Assembly: GCA_017979445.1 (NCBI GenBank)
Contig: CM030717.1
Coordinates: 20,881,288 to 20,945,287 of the forward strand
Direction: 5' to 3'
Source of the DNA: Akebia trifoliata
Lineage: Eukaryota; Streptophyta; Magnoliopsida; Ranunculales; Lardizabalaceae
DNA: 64,000 nt
Shown: positions 44,659 through 55,440 of the stretch, one piece after another
Numbering within the stretch: position 1 is the stretch's first letter
Layout: each line of letters opens with the position of its first letter
Notes under the pieces: model-generated
Told to the model about the DNA's origin: nothing
Databases searched by the model: none
The model's input: the letters and a program-made list of their open reading frames with translations, nothing else
Made by a program: the position numbers and the translations under genes

Positions 44659-46376
44659 GTTAACCATTGACATCTCCGATTCCTTTGTTAAGATCCTGGT
44701 TTTTGACCCAATATGAGCTATCAAAGCAGACAGATTGAAATTGAGTTCCTCAAAAATGATATTTACCCTGTGCCCACTTCTTCCTCCATTGTGAGTATGT
44801 AGGAGGTTTTGGTTGATGTTCTGTTGTTGGGGTGGGTTGGCAGATCCATCTAGTATGAGAGCCTTCTTATCCATCAAGTTATGTACCTGATGTTTGAGTT
44901 GCCAGCATTGATCTGTAGAGTACCCTAGCGTACTCATATAAAATTCACAAAACAAGCTTGGATTGTACGTTGGTCATTTTTTAGCTTCTAGGTTTGGTGG
45001 TCATTTCGTGAGGTACTCTCCCCTAAGCAAGATCGAGAGTAATTCTAATAGTGCCATTGGCCACCTAGTAAACACTCTGTTAACTCTATTAGGCCACACT
45101 TGCTGACCCTGCCCATATTGTGGTGCGACTGGTGGAGGGTTTGCCCTAAATTGGTTTTGAGGTGCAGGGTTCCAAGTTGGTGGTGGTGTCGGAACCCATG
45201 AAGTTGATGGCACTTGTGGTCTTGGTGTTGGTGAAGGGATGAAGAGGGGTCGGTTTGGCTGTACGTTGTTGACCTGTGTTTCTTCCATTTTCTTTTCCAC
45301 CGGCACTGGCTTTCTTTGAGGGGAATCTCTACTACTGCCCCTAGGCTCGTAAATTCAAATATCAAATCGGTTTGGATCCCGTCTTCGACCTGATTTGCTA
45401 CCTGTACTAGGTTTGAAAAGGTGCCGATGGTGTGTCCCACCAGATGAGTATAAAAAGCATGCCCTAGTGTTGAGATAAACGTGGTGTTCATTTCTTGTTC
45501 AGTAATTGTAGGCCTTACTTGTGAGGCAGACTCTCGCCACCTCTAGGCATACTTTTTTACCATTTCCCTCTGTTTTCTCACCATCTTAGCTATGTCGTTT
45601 TGATCCAGTCCCACATCCGTATTGAACCGATAATTGTACTAGAACATCTCAACAAGGTCCTGCCAGTTCTTAATGAGTGTGTGGTCCAATCCAGAGAACC
45701 TTTTGAGGGCTGGCCCCATTAAACTTCTTTGGAAAAACTGCACCAGTAGCCTGTCATCTTTACCATATTGGCACATAGATCCGCAATATAGTTCTAGGTG
45801 TGATAGAGGACATCCCACCCCACTGTACTTCTCAAACTCCAGACATTTAAACTTGCCTGACAATTATACATTTGGGTAAAAGCAGAGGTCCTAAAACCGA
45901 GTCCCGTTCATAATATTGAGGCCTTTCATCCTCCTTATTTCTTATTGCAAAAACTTGATTTGTTGAGCAAACTTTTCATCTGCTGCACTTTTGACCTCCG
46001 TGGCCCTGTACTCGCATTCATCATCAGGAATGACCATAGTGGTCTGTGGTCTCTCCGGAGGTTGCTTGGGTAGATCCTGATTTGACCCTGATGCATGGTG
46101 CTGCATTGTTTGGGTTTGTGTGATGCTGGCGTTGGCTAACATGACACTTAGCATCTTTTCTTGCCTCTTAATCATTTTCAATAGTGCTGCTATTCTAGGA
46201 TCATCATCTGACGTCTCGACCACTGTGGGTTGTGCTGGTTCGGAAGAACTCATGGTAACGGTGGAAGATCTGAGATAATAAGGAGGTACCTCTAGCTGCT
46301 TATATTTCTTTCGTTTAACCACCTGTGGGTACAGAAGACCAAGCATTACTATCTTACTTACAAAATAAAGATGCAT
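44659..46376 (-). pseudogene. gag, element B (right of element C)
   Basis: N-terminal part 45,942-46,376 with candidate starts at 46,376 or 46,253 (MSSSEPAQP), helical RIAALLKMIKRQEKMLSVML. Capsid region 45,639-45,863 reads FKCLEFEKYSGVGCPLSHLE and FQRSLMGPALKRF. A Pro-rich tract (45,001-45,306) is followed by a degenerate His/Cys motif FCEFYMSTLGYSTDQCW near 44,940, which has lost His residues present in element A. Several shifts. Confidence 0.78.
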
Positions 46377-46429
46377 GATGTTTTATTAGGTCAAGTCAAG
46401 TTATTTATTATAAGGTAAACAAGTTTCAA

Positions 46430-47285
46430 AACAAAGGGTTTCGGCACGGAGTCAGCATCAACATGGAGTTGGCATCAGTGTGGAGCTGGATTGTATTTGG
46501 AAAAGAATTATCTCAGCACAAGGCTGGCATCAACACGGAGTTGGCATCAACACAGAGCTGGATTGATTTTGAAAAGGAGCATTTCATCAACACGGAGCGG
46601 GCATCGACACGGAGTCAGTAAAATATTTTGAAAACAAGATTACATCAACGCGGACCTGGCATCGACATGGAGTTGATAAAATTTTTAAAACAATTTCATC
46701 AGCGCGAAGTTAGTATTAGCACGGAGTCAATAAAATTTTTAAAATAATTTCATCAGCGTAGAGCTGGCATCGACATGGAGTCGGTAAAATATTTAAAAAT
46801 GATTTCATCAGCACAGAGATTGCATCGACACAGAGTCGGTAAAATATTTAAAATAATTTCATCAGCGTAGAGCTGGCATCGACATGGAGTCGGTAAAATA
46901 TTTAAAAATGATTTCATCAGCACAGAGATTGCATCGACACAGAGTCGGTAAAATATTTAAAAACGATTTCATCAGTACGGAGCTAGCACCAACACGGAGT
47001 TGGCATCAGTACAAAGCTGGCATCGACACGGAGTCGGTGAAACACTTTGAAAAAGTAATTTCATCAGTACAGAGCTGGCATCGACATGGAGTCGGTAAAA
47101 TATTTTGAAGAAATAATTACATCAGCACGGAGCTGGCATCGACACGGAGTCGGTAAAATATGTTAAAAAAGTAATTTCATCAGCACGGAGCTGGCATCGA
47201 CACGGAGTCGGTAAAATATTTTGAAAAGGTATTTCCACCAGCGCGGAGCTAGCACCGACACGAAGTCGGTAAAACATTTTGAAAA
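46430..47285. repeat. Leader minisatellite, element B ('cggagctggcatcgacacgg' type)
   Basis: About 850 bp. The first part has 17-20-bp units; from about 46,590 the array settles into a 52-60-bp higher unit of the form 'catcagcacggagctggcat' plus 'cgacacggagtcggtaaaa' plus an A-rich spacer. It includes an exact 109-bp duplication (46,741-46,849 and 46,850-46,958). It is larger and more ordered than the array in element A (14,318-14,760). Confidence 0.9.
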
Positions 47286-47599
47286 ATTAGATTTTTACGA
47301 GCAAATTAGGTTAGAAGGATACAAGCTTTTTGTTAGCTTCCAATTTAGTTATATGAAATCAAGGTCTGCCAGTTAGATCCCCAAGGAAGAGGTGGCGCAC
47401 GATGCTTTCGCAAGGGCACTCTTAACTCACCTCATTTCTTTGAACAGACATAGTCTATCCCCCTCGTATCAACAGGGCAAGATCGTTTCTAGGCATCGAC
47501 TTTGATCAAGAACTACAATTGGCACTTTTAAATCTTTTTTTTTTAGAAAAAGATTGAATCCATTTGAGTTGATTGATCGGTTGTTAGCCTCGTTAGATC
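47286..47599 (-). other. Conserved noncoding leader block, element B
   Basis: Aligns with 14,761-15,060 of element A, including 'tagatccccaaggaagaggt', 'ggcgcacgatgctttcgcaa' and 'caagatcgtttctaggcat'. No coding potential. Conserved position between two repeat arrays. Confidence 0.5.
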
Positions 47600-48000
47600 A
47601 TAGATGGATCATGGACCTAGTTTGTAGTGTATTTGGGTTATGGTCCTAGTTAAAATGGATCTGGGTCGTGAAACCAGTTGAAATGGATCTGGGTCTGGGT
47701 CATAAATCCAGTTGAAATGAATCTGGGTCGAATTTGGGTTGTGGACCCAGTTGGAATGGATACGGGTCGTGAAATGGATTTGGATTTGGGTCGTGGACCC
47801 AGTTGAAATGGATCTTGATATGGGTTGTGGACCCAGTTGAAATGGATTTGGGTCGTGGACCCAGTTGAAATGGATACGGGTTGTGGATCCGATTGGAATA
47901 GATCTGGATCTGGGTCGTGAACACAATTTGAGTGGATACGGGCCTTGGACCCGATTAAAATGGATATGGATCTGGCTCATGCATTCAAATCGAAGCGGAT
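47600..48000. repeat. Leader repeat array 2, element B ('gggtcgtggacccagttgaa' type)
   Basis: Eleven or so units of about 30-36 bp with core 'gggtcgtggacccagttgaa' and 'atggatctggatctg'. The core is an inverted repeat. Open frames on both strands here follow the repeat period and are not genes. Confidence 0.85.
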
Positions 48001-48255
48001 ATGGGTGGGTCTACAAGGTTGGTTCAATTTTTAAGAAATTTCATGCACATTTTTTTTTTTGGTTTTTGTTTTGTTTTCTTTTGAAATCCTTGTTTAGAAA
48101 ATCCATTTTATCCAATTTTCCAAAGGTTGGGGACACATATTTGTTGTTTTTGTCTTTTTATTTTTTATATTTTTTGTGTTTTTTTATTATTATTATTATT
48201 TTGAAAAGTGACATTGAAGTGTAAACAGTAAATGGGATTTGATCTGTTATGATGA
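48001..48255. other. Noncoding leader stretch, element B
   Basis: T-rich sequence with long T runs and a short 'attatt' microsatellite near 48,187. No genes seen. Confidence 0.5.
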
Positions 48256-48490
48256 TTCAAACTGGTCCATGTTCAGGACACGGATGAAACTATCATTTGT
48301 GCTATCCGTATTTTGAGCACGGATGAGACATTTTCGATCGTGCTCAAAACACGGATGAGGTATTCATTGCTTCAACCGTGTTCCGAACACAGATGAGGCA
48401 CATTTTATTTCAACCGTACTACCAACATGGATAAGGCACATTCTGATTCAACCGTGTTCCGAACACGGATAAGGCGCATTTTTGTCCATC
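48256..48490. repeat. Hairpin minisatellite, element B leader
   Basis: Five units of about 45 bp, each with an inverted repeat around a central gap, for example CCGTGTTCCGAACACGG (8-bp perfect arms), followed by 'atgaggcacattt'. The units near 48,397 and 48,453 have perfect or near-perfect arms. Related units occur at 28,935-29,070 at the other end of element B. Confidence 0.85.
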
Positions 48491-49150
48491 AATTTCTTGG
48501 ACATAGACTAGAAAGAAATCCAGTTCCTGCAATTCATAGAAATTGGTTTCTTAGTTCTTGCTCTCGATATGCCTCACTTATTTGTTGCTTTAATCACTCA
48601 CTCACTGTTTTTTTTTTTTTAACATGATGCAACGTTCATTCCTCCCCTTTTACCTAAGGGAAGGCACAAAGAAAATGGAAATGACAACCTACGATCTAAA
48701 CATGTCTCTTTGGGCTTAGAACTTGGGCTTTGAGGCCCGACTACAATGATCACATACAACATTGTTTCGGGGGTCGATATAAAATTGAAAAATTGTGTCC
48801 TAGGATTGTCTAATCGTGCACATGCATGCGGCTTGTAGGAGGTTTCATGGCTATCCAATCTTCAAACCTCGATGCATACCGCAGTACGCACGTCGTTAGT
48901 TAGTGATCGGATTTGATGTGTTCATCCCCGACACTTGAAATAATGATCTCAAGTCGTAGAACTATTACGCATCGGGGCTAAATATATTGAGGGTGGGGTG
49001 GTCGTGCAATGGGGCTATGCTCACAAAGTGCACGTGCCATGTTTCCATTTATTTCATTTTTTTTATCGACCCCCTTACAAACATGTAATACAAACAACAA
49101 AAGTGTGAATGGTCACCCAATGCATATTTTTTTGAAAAGTGATATTTTAG
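48491..49150. other. Noncoding stretch between leader repeats and LTR of element B
   Basis: No coding potential. Contains a T-run near 48,610, a purine-poor block, and 'gcacatgcatgc' near 48,818. The element's PBS should lie here or near 49,160 but was not recognised; 'agtgactctcg' near 49,157 is a weak tRNA-Arg-like candidate in the wrong strand sense. Confidence 0.4.
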
Positions 49151-51249
49151 CATTTAGTGACTCTCGATGGATAAGATACCGATCAACCTCGAGATCGAGG
49201 TAAGCGGCTCGGTTGGAAAAAAGGGATGATGTTAAGCACCCTTTTCTTCTCACCATGTGGTGGTCACCTCAAAGAACTTGGTCATTTTTTAATAAAATTG
49301 CAAAAAAAAATTAAAAAATGCCACGTGACGGTGACTTGTACCGTTAGTAGGGATTTAATGTCGGCTTAAACTATAGGGAACATCTCATCAAAAAAGATGA
49401 CCCATATAGAAATTTAGCCTTCACATGACATACTTTTAAAAAGTGTTGGCTAATGGATAGGGGTTCATTCTCATGGATTGAAAAGGATCCGAATTTCAAT
49501 TGCCTTAAAATAATTTAGGGATTAAAACCGGTTTTATTTTAAAAAAGATTACAACCCCTATACTTTCAATCGAACCAAAGTTCGATCTACCGGAGATAGG
49601 GGAGGGGAATCATTGCATCTTAGAGGCTTTCTAAAATACAAATTAAAGAGAGGAGGGGGATTATAGAGGAGGGATGAGAGAGGATAGAGAGAGAAAGAAG
49701 GGGAATTCTTTGAACCCACCTTGAAGCTTCAACCTTTCTTTTTTTCTTCTTCTTCAATGTCTTCTAAGGTCTTTAGTAAAATATGAGAGTGTATTTTTCT
49801 TTTTAGAAGATTGATATGAGAATAGAGAAGAAATGATTAGAGAATCAATTTTTTTAGTGAGACTTGGTAACCCATTTTGGGAAGAGGAGGGGGTATTTAT
49901 AGATGTTTGAAAGATATTTTAGGGGTATAATGGGGTGAAGAGTTGGAAAAATAGATAATGGCATGGGTTTTTAAGGATGGAGGGTATGAAATTTGAAGTT
50001 AAAAGAAGGGTAATTATGTAATGAGTGGAAATGGGTATTGTTTAAATCTAAATGGTTTGGATCCTACCCAAATCTATTTGGGTAGAGTGTTTGTTGAGGT
50101 GAGATGAGTGATGGTTGTTGGGGAGAATGGGGATGTAAGGTGTTAGGTGTTTGATTAAGTGTTAGGTTGATTGAGAATGTGAGGTGTTTGGATTAAAATA
50201 ATGGGTGGTATATGAGATTGGTTGGTTGGATTTTGGGAGAATTGTGGGGATGATGACATGTGGCAAAGGTGATGAGAGAGTGAGGTGATGAGTTATGTTG
50301 ATAGGTGATGGTGGTTGTTTGATTAGAGAGAAAGGTATGAGTTAGTTTGGTGATGATGATGGGAGGTGTGGATTATGACGTAAGTTGGTGGAGGGTTTTA
50401 GGAAAAGGTGATAGGTTAGGGTAGGGTATGGGTTGAAATGATTTTTTGAGAGAGGTGATAGGTTAGATGAATTGTTTATAGAAAGGTGTGATGGGGTAGG
50501 TGACTAAATGAGGGAGGTGAAAGGAGATGATGACATGTGTCACCTTTTGATGATAAAGTGGTGATTAGTTTGATGTGGATGATGGTTTATGGGTTAGGGT
50601 AATGGGTTAGATAATAAATAAGATATGGATAATGATTGTGGGTTTTAGTGTATTGGGCTTAGATTTTAGAGATGGCTTTGAGTTTTAGACATTGGTTAGG
50701 TGTTACATTGGAAATAGTTATGAGTGTTTAGGTTGGTTTTAGATTTTAGGTGATGTACGATTAAGTTTAGGTTAGGGGAGGGGGGAAGATGAGAGATTGA
50801 TTTTGGAGGATTGAGGGTTTATGGGCCTTAGGTAGGCTTAGGGTATTTTTGGATTGGGAAGTGTAATGGTGGAGGGTAGAAGAAGAGGTAGGTGTCCCAA
50901 GTCTCATTTTTATTTTTATTTATTTTTTTGAGATTTTTGAAAATCATTTATTTGATCAAAATGCCACGTGTTGGCAAATAGGGCTTTTTAGGCCCGTTGG
51001 AGAATTTTATTGAAAATCGGGTATTTCTAGATACAAGAGTGAAGCGGTGAAGGCTGGGAAGGTGTAGGGTTGGTCAAATCCCTTTGGCGGAACCACTAAA
51101 CTATTAGGAGGTCTTAGGGCCTTGGTTCGATCAAAATGCCATTTTTCAATGTTTTGGTGGCCTTGAGGCCCCATTGATACACTTTGTTGAAAAATCAGTA
51201 CTTTTGGGCCCTTTTGAGTATAGGCCCGTTCAAATTGGGGGTGTCTACA
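49150..51249 (-). repeat. 5' LTR of element B (Tat/Ogre type)
   Basis: On the minus strand it starts TGTAGACACCC at 51,249 and is paired with the LTR at 1-689. The U3 end has two of the about 190-bp units. A TATA box lies near 49,894. The inner (left) end is not fixed; sequence near 49,200-49,260 ('taagcaccctttt', 'tcggttgg') is like the U5 end of related LTRs, so about 49,150 is used, but it could reach 48,620. From 49,920 to 50,750 the plus strand is strikingly rich in G and poor in C. Confidence 0.72.
49894..49901 (-). promoter_or_regulatory. TATA box of element B LTR
   Basis: TATAAATA on the minus strand within CATCTATAAATACCCCC, followed downstream by a CT-rich leader. It would start gag-pol transcription leftward. 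Confidence 0.6.
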
Positions 51250-52100
51250 ATCTTTATTTTGATGTACTTCTTACTTCAAATGGATGCTTCAAGCTTATTT
51301 GGATTCACCAATGTGTACACAAGCAGGGATGTTGGATGAAGAAGTTCAACATTAACAAGACTTGGGTTGAATCTTTTTCAACTAAGTGTAAAGCCTATTC
51401 AAGGTAAAGAAAGCATAGGGGAATGGAAGTTTAGTCTGGGCTTTCTCTAGGAAAGGAACCATGAGATAAATGAGTAAGAGAGCTCTTTTTAAATTCATTT
51501 TCAAGCCCTCAACAACTATACTGGTGGAATCGATTTTTAAGAGCTTCCTACTGGTTCTACTTGGCTATTGCTATCGGTGCCACCGCCAATGAATTAATTA
51601 TAGAAATGCTATGGAGGGTATTTTGGCCATAACTTTCAAACGGTAACTCTATTTTGCATGTCATTTAGGGATCTGATAGATATTACTATGTAGAACATTC
51701 CCAAACTACCACCAAGGGTTGGATCATGGAATAAATGGGTGAAATGACCAAAGTAACTATTTTGCCATTTCGGATCAAATCGAGCTTTCAGGAAGCCTGG
51801 CATCAAAACGATTCGAAGGTGTTATAGATATTACCTATATAATGCTACCAAAAAAATTCCAAGGACTGAAAATAGTTTTAGGATGATCAAATCTCTAATG
51901 TCCCTTCTATGACCATTTTCGGTTCCTCAAAAGTCTGATGAGAAAATGGGTCGAGGAAGGAGTTTTCCTAATCACTACTATTCAATCCATCACTCATATA
52001 CATGTTGGGGAATGGTCTTAGGTGGTCTCATTTTCTTTCGAGCTTCGTGTACACATATTGGAGGTTTTTTGTAGAGGCATCTGCGGTTAAGCAACTTTAC
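51250..52100. other. Unassigned segment between the B LTR and element E
   Basis: No convincing ORF. 51,540-51,960 has phrases such as 'gaaatgaccaaagtaac' and 'attttggccataac' that recall the noncoding text at 54,880-55,260, so both may be parts of one degraded repeat. Origin unknown. Confidence 0.35.
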
Positions 52101-52189
52101 TAAAGTCTTCTTTAGTCTTCAATGGTAAATCGATCTGATACTCAACATATGTCTCGGGATTGACAAAATATGAAATTAACAAAGCCTTT

Positions 52190-52691
52190 AGCAAAAGACG
52201 AAGAATATCCCAAGTTTTGCTAATTTTATAAATTTGTTGGGCACCCTACAAAGGACTACAGGACCTTACAAATGATCTTTGTTAAAAGACAAGTTTCGGG
52301 CTAACTGCAATTTCATGCCGCTATAAGGGAGGCAGGTGTAACGAAACCCCCTCACACAGCAATGGTTGTCTCGAGTCGTGATCGGGACTCTTCGTTGGAT
52401 TCTATAGCTAAGAATTTATAGTGTATTATTCCATTCAAGCAGTTCTTCGACCAAATTGAATTTTCTAACGAGAAACGTTCTGAGGCAATTTTGATGCTAG
52501 CTACCATGGCCGATCCATAATGGATCTCAAGAAAATTGGAGGGAAAAGGCAACACAGTAAAAGCTATGATTAGTGGTACCACAACCCTTTTAAATGAAGA
52601 CATACCCGACAAGATCGATCACATGCGACTACTCTATATACCCGCTTTTATTAATGGGGTGTAGGTCAATAGAGGTTTTGTTGACTATGGG
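52190..52691 (+). pseudogene. gag C-terminus and PRO start, element E
   Basis: Near 52,205 a frame reads FVGHPTKDYRTLQMIF, a zinc-knuckle remnant whose Cys residues are mostly lost. Near 52,625-52,690 HMRLLYIPAFINGV leads to the protease active-site region, which reads FVDYGVSLNPMP: the usual DTGA-type motif is DYGV. Frameshifts and stops lie throughout. Confidence 0.6.
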
Positions 52692-53240
52692 GTGTCATTG
52701 AATCCAATGCCATTATCCACCCTAGACGCAACAAGGATCCCTCAACACAGGATTATACGACAAGAGACAGACATTCAAGGCTTCAATGGATACAACATAG
52801 GCACCATCGTACATGTAAATGTAAATTTGGAAGTAGGTTTGGCTAAAGCACACATGGAGTTCCACATTTTGGATTTAAAAACCACATACCATGTTTTTTT
52901 GGGAAGACCTTGGCTACATCAGCATCAAGCTATCGGATTCACTTATCACCAATGTGTCAAGACTATTGTCAAGGGAAATGTGGTCAAAAATTCGATGTTA
53001 AAGAGGCCCTTCGCGCCAAAAGAAGCTTTCTTAGCAAAGGCCAAATTCTTTCATAAAATGACTAAAAGCAGAAGTAATTATGTATATATCATACCCTTCC
53101 CTAGGTGGAAAAGTTTCGGAATAGCTGATCTACAAAAGTATAAGGCATTCAGTAAGGAACACAAACTGAATAAGTGTCGAGTAACAAAGGTAACGCTCAA
53201 AGGTAGGAAGACTATGTATAATTATGATGGATTTGGGTGA
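52692..53240 (+). pseudogene. Aspartic protease, element E
   Basis: 182 open codons. HILDLKTTYHVFLGRPWLHQ holds the conserved LGRPWLH segment, followed by GFTYHQCVKTIVKGN. It continues the active-site region just upstream, which has the altered DYGV motif, so it should be inactive. Confidence 0.78.
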
Positions 53241-53299
53241 AAGCTGGTGATGTATTCCTTTCTACAATCCTTTCTGCATCAACGGACAGGTTCCCCCCA

Positions 53300-54330
53300 T
53301 CAAGGTTGAAGACAAACAACTGTTAAAACCTTCGTCGCACCTTCAAGAAAATATTGAGACTATAATCGATAAGTTAGAAGATGTTAACCTAGGGAGTGAT
53401 GCCTCACCAAGGCTGATATTCATTAATAAGGTACTCTCGCAAACCAAGAAGAAAGGATTTGTGGCCATATTGAAAGAATTCACAGATGTTTTCGCTTGGA
53501 CCTATGTGGGATTAGAGAAATATGTAGTGCTGCACAATCTTAATGTAATCACGGGTGCAAAGCCGGTAAAGCAAACATCGTGGCACTTTCGCTTTGAGGT
53601 AGAAGAATAGATTAAAGAAATTGGTAAGCTCCTAAAAGTCGGATTTATAAAACCCATACAACACCCGACGTGGGTTGCTAGCATAGTACCATTGCAAAAA
53701 CAGAATGGAAAAATTCGTTGTTGCGTGGACTTTCGAGAACTAAACAAGGCCTGCCAAAGCGACGACTTTCCATTGCCAAACATTGACTTATTGGTCGACG
53801 TGACTACTAGCAAAGAAATGTTATCATTTATGGATAGCTACAATGAGTATAACAAAGTAAGGATGGCTAGTGGAGATGCGGAAAAGACAACCTTTCATAC
53901 TCCAATCGAGAATTTTTTACTTTACTATTATGCCATTCAGGCTAAAAATGTTGGGAGCAACATATCAACGTACAATAATGAAAATCTTTGACAACATGAT
54001 GCATAAGGAGCCAGAGAATTATGTAGATGGCGTAGTTTCAAAAGCAAGCAAATTTTCAAACATCTAAGGGTTTTAAGGAAAGTATTGCTACAATGTTGTC
54101 AACACAATCTACAGATGAACCCCCTTAAATGTTCTTTGGGTGTCACCGCAGGAAGGTTCCTTTAATTCATTGTTAACCAAAGGGGAATAATGGTCGATGT
54201 CACAAAATCTCAAGCGGTAGCAACAAAGAGGAGGCCAAAGAATGTTAAGGACCTAAAGGGTTTCTTAGGTAAGCTATCTTACTGGCGGGCTATCATTGTA
54301 TACTATGAAAATTACCTCGACTTGATGGGC
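53300..54330 (+). pseudogene. Reverse transcriptase, element E
   Basis: The N-terminal part reads FTDVFAWTYVGLEK near 53,490, then RCCVDFRELNKACQSDDFPL and MLSFMDSYNEYNKVRM (53,692-53,991). After a frameshift comes LGATYQRTIMKIFDNMMHKE and ENYVDGVVSKAS near 54,025: the catalytic YVDD is YVDG. The connection region reads KNVKDLKGFLGKLSYW to 54,290. One stop near 53,610. Not functional. Confidence 0.82.
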
Positions 54331-55440
54331 AAGAAAAAAGATAGATCCGAAGAGAAAGGGGGTGGAATCAAGTAGAAAATAAGAAATTAATTCAAACCAA
54401 AACTATTAAAAATTGTTTTTGTATTTTGAAAGTCACCAAATGAGAATTAACAATTTTTGGAAATTAAACTAATAGAAGAGAAAAACTATAGAAAGAGATA
54501 TCATTAGTGATTAGAGTCCCCTAGGTAAATAATAAGGCTAATCTAAGTCCTATCCTTCTTTTAATTCAACTCCAAAGGCTTGATGTTAGCTCATTGGGTT
54601 GGAAGATATAGCATGGAAGCTCGTACAACAATGGAGTCTAGGGTGTTAGTTCCTTATTTTTTTAATCCAGAGACTTATATGGAATGTCGGATTAGTTTGC
54701 ATTTGAAGACGTATGAAGACTCCAGTAAAGCCGCCCAACCACAACTGCCTCGACAAAAAGGTCTTATGTGTGTGCACAAAGCCTAAAACGTAATGAGACC
54801 ACCTAGAACTTTTTCCAACACCTAGATGATTGTTAGGTCAGCTCATATTGGTAAGACCATCATTTTTCCTGACCCGTTCTTTTATCGAAACTTTCGAAAG
54901 TTGAAAATGGCTTGTCGGGAGTCAAAATAGCCAAAAGGGTATTTTGATCATTTTAACACCCTTGGTCCATCTCCCGTCTCCTGATGAGTGTTTGGGAATC
55001 TTATATTGGCAAGATCTTGAAAATCCCCACACTATTTGATCATCGAACCTCCCAAGAGCTATAAATGACCAAAAAGGTTTTGATAATTTACATAGTGCCA
55101 CCCGGTAAAATGACCAAGGCCCCTGCAAAAAAGCTTCTTATTTCACCAAAACCGCCAGGGTGTCTACCAAAGCCAGTGGGTGAGTCACTCCAATGGTCTG
55201 AAAATTCAAAAATATGACCATTAGACCAACCAATGCCCCTGAAAATTAATCTGACACCATCAGTAAGTAATTTTTTTTTTCAAATACCTTTAAAACTCAT
55301 CACTTGAGTTCATTTGTGAGTGGGATCAAACCCGAGAGAAGTGTAGCTCTCTCCTATCCATACTTAGAGAGCCTGCTTTACTCTCATTAGAGTTTAACTT
55401 GGGTAAACTCTTTCAACCTTCTAAGACCTCTCATTCGATC
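54331..55440. other. Unassigned segment between elements E and G
   Basis: No supported gene. AT-rich sequence to 54,560, then 'gatgttagctcattgggttg' and, from 54,880, repeated phrases like 'attttgatcattttaacacc' and 'ataaatgaccaaaaagg'. Short open frames lack similarity. It may be eroded repeat or the left part of an LTR of G. Confidence 0.35.

Larger units (their letters stand above)
26380..49150 (-). mobile_element. Element B: Tat/Ogre-type retrotransposon, internal region, second copy of the element A family
   Basis: Same order and orientation as element A: opposite-strand extra ORF, INT, aRNH, RH, RT, PRO, gag and repeat-rich leader, with a 5' LTR to the right (ending at 51,249). It aligns with A over most of its length. 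It keeps sequence that A has lost (the N-terminus of the extra ORF and about 420 bp near gag) but carries the nested element C at 37,993-44,658. Its own 3' LTR is not recognisable; element D lies there. Its RT lacks the catalytic motif. Confidence 0.78.
52100..54330 (+). mobile_element. Element E: decayed Tat-like Ty3/gypsy fragment (gag end, PRO, RT)
   Basis: Plus-strand remnants in order: zinc-knuckle-like gag end, PRO and RT up to the connection region, then loss of homology at about 54,300. No RH, INT or LTRs are recognisable. It is clearly more decayed than A-D and distinct from A/B in sequence. Confidence 0.75.

Noticed and set aside
47609..47980. Minus-strand open frames with repeated FNWVHDP-like peptides
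   Set aside because: Products of the 30-36-bp leader array; no conserved frame between A and B.
47865..48224. Plus-strand open frame ending in a Phe/Leu-rich tail that could be read as a membrane protein
   Set aside because: It starts inside the repeat array and the tail is the T-rich stretch; no counterpart is open in element A.
46430..48490. Possible CRISPR array
   Set aside because: Units are contiguous or separated by A-rich filler rather than unique spacers, the DNA is plant-like, and no cas genes are present.
49150..49175. PBS for the B element ('agtgactctcgatgg')
   Set aside because: The resemblance to a tRNA-Arg-type PBS is on the plus strand while the element is on the minus strand.
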